Of a stretch of 8,366 nt of DNA, positions 6,314-8,366 are shown piece by piece. This DNA is from Desulfobacterales bacterium (GTDB taxonomy: Bacteria > Desulfobacterota > Desulfobacteria > Desulfobacterales > C00003106), in assembly GCA_030594505.1 (NCBI GenBank), contig JAUVFC010000066.1, forward strand, positions 1 to 8,366. The letters run 5' to 3'. Both the position numbers and the translations under genes were made by a program. The first letter of the stretch is position 1, and each line of letters opens with the position of its first letter. The notes under the pieces are model-generated. The model was not told where the DNA came from, did not search any database, and saw only the letters and a list, made by a program, of their open reading frames with translations.

Positions 6314-6923
6314 AATCAAGATTTGCGGAATTACACGTCTGGAAGACGCTCTCCTAGCAGCAGACCTTGGCGCGGATGCCCTTGGATTTATCTTTACCGA
6401 AAGCCCCCGACAAGTGGTTCCTGAAACTGCCGGGGAAATTATTTCCCTGCTTCCCCCTTTTGTAAATTCCGTAGGGGTCTTTGTGGATGAAGAACAGGAA
6501 TCAGTGCGCGAAATAGCCGCCTATTGTAAGCTTGATTTGATACAACTTCATGGAAACGAATCGTCCGGATATTGCAAGGCCCTTGACTTAAAAGCTCTCA
6601 AAGTAATCAGGGTGAAGGACGAAAAAAGTATCGAGTCAATGGCCTCTTACCGTGGAACTGTGCAGGGGTTTCTCCTTGATACCTATGTAAAGGGACTTCC
6701 CGGTGGAACCGGCAAGACATTTAACTGGGAGTTGGCCAAACAGGCAAAAAAATATGGCCCCGTGATACTCTCAGGAGGTCTCAATCCTGACAACATCTGT
6801 GAAGCCATAGAGAAGGTAAAACCATATGGTGTTGATATAAGCAGCGGGGTTGAAGCGTCCCCCGGCATAAAGGATCCTGACAAATTGAAACTACTTTTCT
6901 CTAATATCCAAACACATCTTTAA
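6294..6923 (+). CDS. trpF: Phosphoribosylanthranilate isomerase
   Basis: Catalyses the Amadori rearrangement of phosphoribosylanthranilate, the step between TrpD and TrpC. It is a stand-alone (beta/alpha)8 barrel of 209 residues. General base C11 is in KICGIT, ADALGFIF and VGVFVD strands follow, then QLHG at about 84-87. General acid D129 is in LLDTY, then GGTGKTFNW, the phosphate-binding ILSGGLNPDN and VDISSGVE. The start is GTG at 6294: GGGAG lies 7 nt upstream, and the KxCG motif falls at the normal distance from it. The start is inside trpC (20-bp overlap). It is the last trp gene here; trpB and trpA do not follow. Its last 23 bp overlap the end of the minus-strand epimerase, leaving no room for an intrinsic terminator between them. 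Confidence 0.96.
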   Translation: MEAQRTKIKICGITRLEDALLAADLGADALGFIFTESPRQVVPETAGEIISLLPPFVNSVGVFVDEEQESVREIAAYCKLDLIQLHGNESSGYCKALDLKALKVIRVKDEKSIESMASYRGTVQGFLLDTYVKGLPGGTGKTFNWELAKQAKKYGPVILSGGLNPDNICEAIEKVKPYGVDISSGVEASPGIKDPDKLKLLFSNIQTHL

Positions 6924-7860
6924 AGTAATCAACTGTCCTGGCAAGACCCTCTTCTGTTGAAACCTCCATCTTGTATCCCAGGAGATCTTCGGATAAAGAT
7001 ATATCGGCATGTGAATGTTTTACATCACCGGGTCTTGGATCAGCATAGATCGGTTCAATGTCTGAGCCGATGATTTTGTTCAGGATGGCCAGCAATTCGT
7101 TGAGGGTAAGCCGCCCCCCGCAGGCAAGATTCATTGCTTTTCCCGCCGCTTTCGGCGCCTCCAGCGCGAGAAGATTTCCGTATACCACGTTGTCCACATG
7201 AGTAAAGTCACGCGACTGTTCACCGTCTCCGAATATGGTCGGTCGGGCGCCCTCAAGAAGGGCCTTTATGAATTTTGGGATAACAGCCGAATATTCCGAA
7301 TTCGGATCCTGCCGGGGACCGAATACGTTAAAATAGCGCAGGCAGACCGTCTCCAGACCGTAAAGTTCATAGAAAATCCTGAAATAGTGTTCAGCGGTCA
7401 GCTTTTGTACCGCATACGGAGAGAGGGGGTTGGGGGTTATGGTTTCCACCTTCGGCAGGGTTGGTGTATTCCCGTAGACTGAAGATGACGAGGCGAACAC
7501 CATCCTTTTTACACCCGCGTCCCGTGCCTCTACCAGCAAATTGAGGGTACCGTTGATGTTGGCGTCATTCGATTCAACAGGTTGCGCGACCGACCGCGGG
7601 ACCGAGGGTATGGCCGCCTGATGCAGTATATAATCGATATCCTCTACCGCCTTTTGGCAGACCTCTCTGTCAGCCATATCCCCTTCTAAGATTTCCGGCC
7701 TCGAAGCAACTGTTTTGTCAAGCTGCGAAAATTCAAGGTTTTCCTTCTTTCCAGTCGAAAAGTCGTCCAAAACCCGCACAGTATCCCCCTGCTTCAGGAG
7801 AGCTTCCACCAGGTTGGAACCGATAAAACCACCCCCGCCTGTTACCAAGATGTGCGCCAT
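6901..7860 (-). CDS. NAD-dependent UDP-sugar C4-epimerase (extended SDR family, WbpP/GalE-like)
   Basis: Probably interconverts C4 epimers of a UDP-hexose or UDP-N-acetylhexosamine(uronate) for surface polysaccharide synthesis in the cytoplasm. The 319 residues fit the extended SDR family. TGGGGFIG at 7-14 is the NAD-binding loop, D61 in the GDM segment a likely adenine contact, SSSSVYG at 124-130 carries the catalytic serine, and Y149 with K153 form YxxxK. RYFNVFGPRQDP and the C-terminal RPGD complete the family pattern. SVPRSVAQPVESNDANINGT and the SPYAVQK context resemble WbpP/TviC-type UDP-GlcNAc(A) 4-epimerases more than classic GalE, but the substrate cannot be settled from sequence alone. 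ATG 7860 has AAAGGA 8 nt upstream. No sugar-transferase neighbours are in the window. It is convergent with trpF and overlaps it by 23 bp. Confidence 0.9.
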   Translation of the reverse strand: MAHILVTGGGGFIGSNLVEALLKQGDTVRVLDDFSTGKKENLEFSQLDKTVASRPEILEGDMADREVCQKAVEDIDYILHQAAIPSVPRSVAQPVESNDANINGTLNLLVEARDAGVKRMVFASSSSVYGNTPTLPKVETITPNPLSPYAVQKLTAEHYFRIFYELYGLETVCLRYFNVFGPRQDPNSEYSAVIPKFIKALLEGARPTIFGDGEQSRDFTHVDNVVYGNLLALEAPKAAGKAMNLACGGRLTLNELLAILNKIIGSDIEPIYADPRPGDVKHSHADISLSEDLLGYKMEVSTEEGLARTVDYFKDVFGY

Positions 7861-7922
7861 ATATCATGTCCTTTCTATAAAGTTGAATTAATGAGGACGT
7901 AAATTTTCGCCGATAGACACAG

Positions 7923-7945
7923 TTACGTGTTACGTGTTTCGGGTT
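7923..7945 (+). repeat. Degenerate heptad repeats, left cluster
   Basis: Tandem units ACGTGTT, ACGTGTT and TCGGGTT (7925-7945), with the pattern NCGNGTT. TTACGTG is exactly duplicated at 7923-7929 and 7930-7936. The cluster lies about 65 bp upstream of the epimerase start. It is matched by a cluster of the same pattern in opposite orientation near 8031. Confidence 0.55.
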
Positions 7946-8030
7946 TTATTTCTATCCTGTTGTCGAGTGCTGAATGCGTCTGTTTGTTCAATTACGACCC
8001 AACGTATACTTCTTATTACTTTTCCTCTTT

Positions 8031-8047
8031 AACCCGCAACTCGCAAC
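8031..8047 (-). repeat. Degenerate heptad repeats, right cluster (inverse orientation)
   Basis: AACCCGC (8031-8037) and AACTCGC (8038-8044), then AAC. On the minus strand these are GCGAGTT and GCGGGTT, the same NCGNGTT pattern as the left cluster. The two clusters face each other across about 85 bp and include a matching CGGGTT/AACCCG pair. Confidence 0.45.
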
Positions 8048-8067
8048 AGATCCGCGTCCAAGGCAAA

Positions 8068-8097
8068 AATATAATTTAAACAGAACACCTATCCCAA
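8068..8097 (-). promoter_or_regulatory. Candidate promoter for the epimerase gene
   Basis: On the minus strand TTGGGA (8097-8092) and TATATT (8073-8068) are 18 bp apart, 4/6 and 5/6 matches to the sigma70 boxes. Transcription would start near 8061 and leave a leader of about 200 nt containing both heptad clusters. The region is AT-rich, so a chance match is likely enough that I score it low. Confidence 0.22.
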
Positions 8098-8149
8098 ATT
8101 CTGATATATGACAAGGTATATTTGGCAAAAAAATCTTTCGCTCAAACCC

Positions 8150-8178
8150 TTGACACAATATTAAAGAAGTGTTAAAAA
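8150..8178 (+). promoter_or_regulatory. Candidate promoter for the tRNA-Lys/tRNA-Glu genes
   Basis: A perfect TTGACA (8150-8155) is followed after 17 bp by TAAAAA (8173-8178), preceded by TGT, an extended -10 element. Transcription would begin near 8185, about 27 nt before the tRNA-Lys 5' end. An AT-rich stretch at 8191-8201 (TATGAT, TATAAA) offers other -10 boxes but lacks a good -35 and leaves almost no 5' leader. Confidence 0.45.
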
Positions 8179-8211
8179 CGATTGTTTTTATATGATATAA
8201 ACTCTACTTGC

Positions 8212-8284
8212 GGGCCGTTAACTCAGCTGGTAGAGTATCTGCCTTTTAAGCAGAGAGTCGCGCGTTCGAGTCGCGCACGGCCCA
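8212..8284 (+). tRNA. tRNA-Lys (anticodon UUU)
   Basis: Folds into a full 73-nt cloverleaf. The acceptor stem is GGGCCGT with ACGGCCC and the D stem ACTC with GAGT. The anticodon stem is TCTGC with GCAGA around the loop CTTTTAA, with TTT at 8245-8247. A 5-nt variable region follows, then T stem GCGCG with CGCGC around TTCGAGT, and discriminator A. All stems are perfectly paired. The 3' CCA is not encoded: TCA follows, so CCA must be added by tRNA nucleotidyltransferase. Confidence 0.97.
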
Positions 8285-8287
8285 TCA

Positions 8288-8365
8288 GTCCCCATCGTCT
8301 AGCCTGGTCCAGGACACCGGCCTTTCACGCCGGCAGCACCGGTTCAAATCCGGTTGGGGACGCCA
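8288..8365 (+). tRNA. tRNA-Glu (anticodon UUC)
   Basis: The acceptor stem is GTCCCCA with TGGGGAC. The anticodon stem is CCGGC with GCCGG around CTTTCAC, with TTC at 8324-8326. The T stem is ACCGG with CCGGT around TTCAAAT, and the discriminator is G8362. The D arm is GTCT...AGGAC, as in other tRNA-Glu genes. Unlike its neighbour, CCA is encoded (8363-8365). It starts 3 nt after tRNA-Lys, so both are probably cut from one precursor. More tRNAs could follow beyond the window edge. Confidence 0.96.
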
Positions 8366-8366
8366 A

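Larger units (their letters stand above)
7861..8149. other. Intergenic spacer between epimerase and tRNA genes
   Basis: AT-rich with no credible gene. It contains two clusters of degenerate 7-bp repeats (7923-7945 and 8031-8047), described separately. An inverted pair, GATAGA (7912-7917) and TCTATC (7951-7956), brackets the first cluster. There is also a possible minus-strand promoter at 8068-8097. I see no terminator hairpin with a T-run on either strand. Confidence 0.5.

Noticed and set aside
7861..8211. CRISPR array or mobile-element end near the tRNA genes.
   Set aside because: The repeats are only 7 bp, degenerate and without spacers; no integrase, target-site duplication or tRNA 3'-end duplication is visible.

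Overview
The window reads as chromosomal DNA of a moderate-GC, Gram-negative-type bacterium. Evidence is Shine-Dalgarno-led genes, sigma70-like promoters, a c-di-GMP response regulator, a nucleotide-sugar epimerase and ordinary bacterial tRNAs. I cannot assign a phylum. The separate, unfused trp genes and the kinase/response-regulator style would suit Desulfobacterota, Nitrospirota or Planctomycetota relatives, but that is a guess.

Layout. (1) 1-1673, minus strand: most of a REC-GGDEF-EAL response regulator whose 3' end lies outside the window. (2) 1674-2034: a divergent intergenic region with a possible decayed histidine-kinase tail and a candidate minus-strand promoter. (3) 2035-2256: a trp operon control region. 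It holds a promoter with a perfect -35 box, a 23-codon leader peptide with three consecutive Trp codons, and mutually exclusive hairpins ending in a strong intrinsic terminator. This is a transcription attenuator. (4) 2257-2382: a spacer with a 31-codon small ORF that has a good ribosome binding site and shares the frame of trpE. (5) 2383-6923: trpE-trpG-trpD-trpC-trpF, tightly packed or overlapping. (6) 6901-7860, minus strand: a UDP-sugar C4-epimerase of the extended SDR family, whose 3' end overlaps the trpF 3' end by 23 bp. (7) 7861-8211: a spacer with degenerate heptad repeats and candidate promoters. (8) 8212-8365: tRNA-Lys(UUU) and tRNA-Glu(UUC), 3 nt apart.

How the genes work together. 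TrpE and TrpG make anthranilate from chorismate and glutamine. TrpD adds phosphoribosyl, TrpF isomerises the product, and TrpC closes the indole ring to give indole-3-glycerol phosphate. The last two steps (TrpB and TrpA) are not encoded here; the operon stops at the convergent epimerase gene. The five enzymes contain only 3 Trp residues among 1,509, whereas the 23-residue leader has 3 in a row. That contrast fits a leader acting as a charged-tRNA-Trp sensor.

The most interesting item is the attenuator. By eye it has more alternating segments than the textbook four, arranged so that ribosome stalling at the Trp codons should still prevent the terminator. The in-frame small ORF just before trpE and a 12-residue displacement between the c-di-GMP I-site motif and GGDEF in the regulator are also worth checking.
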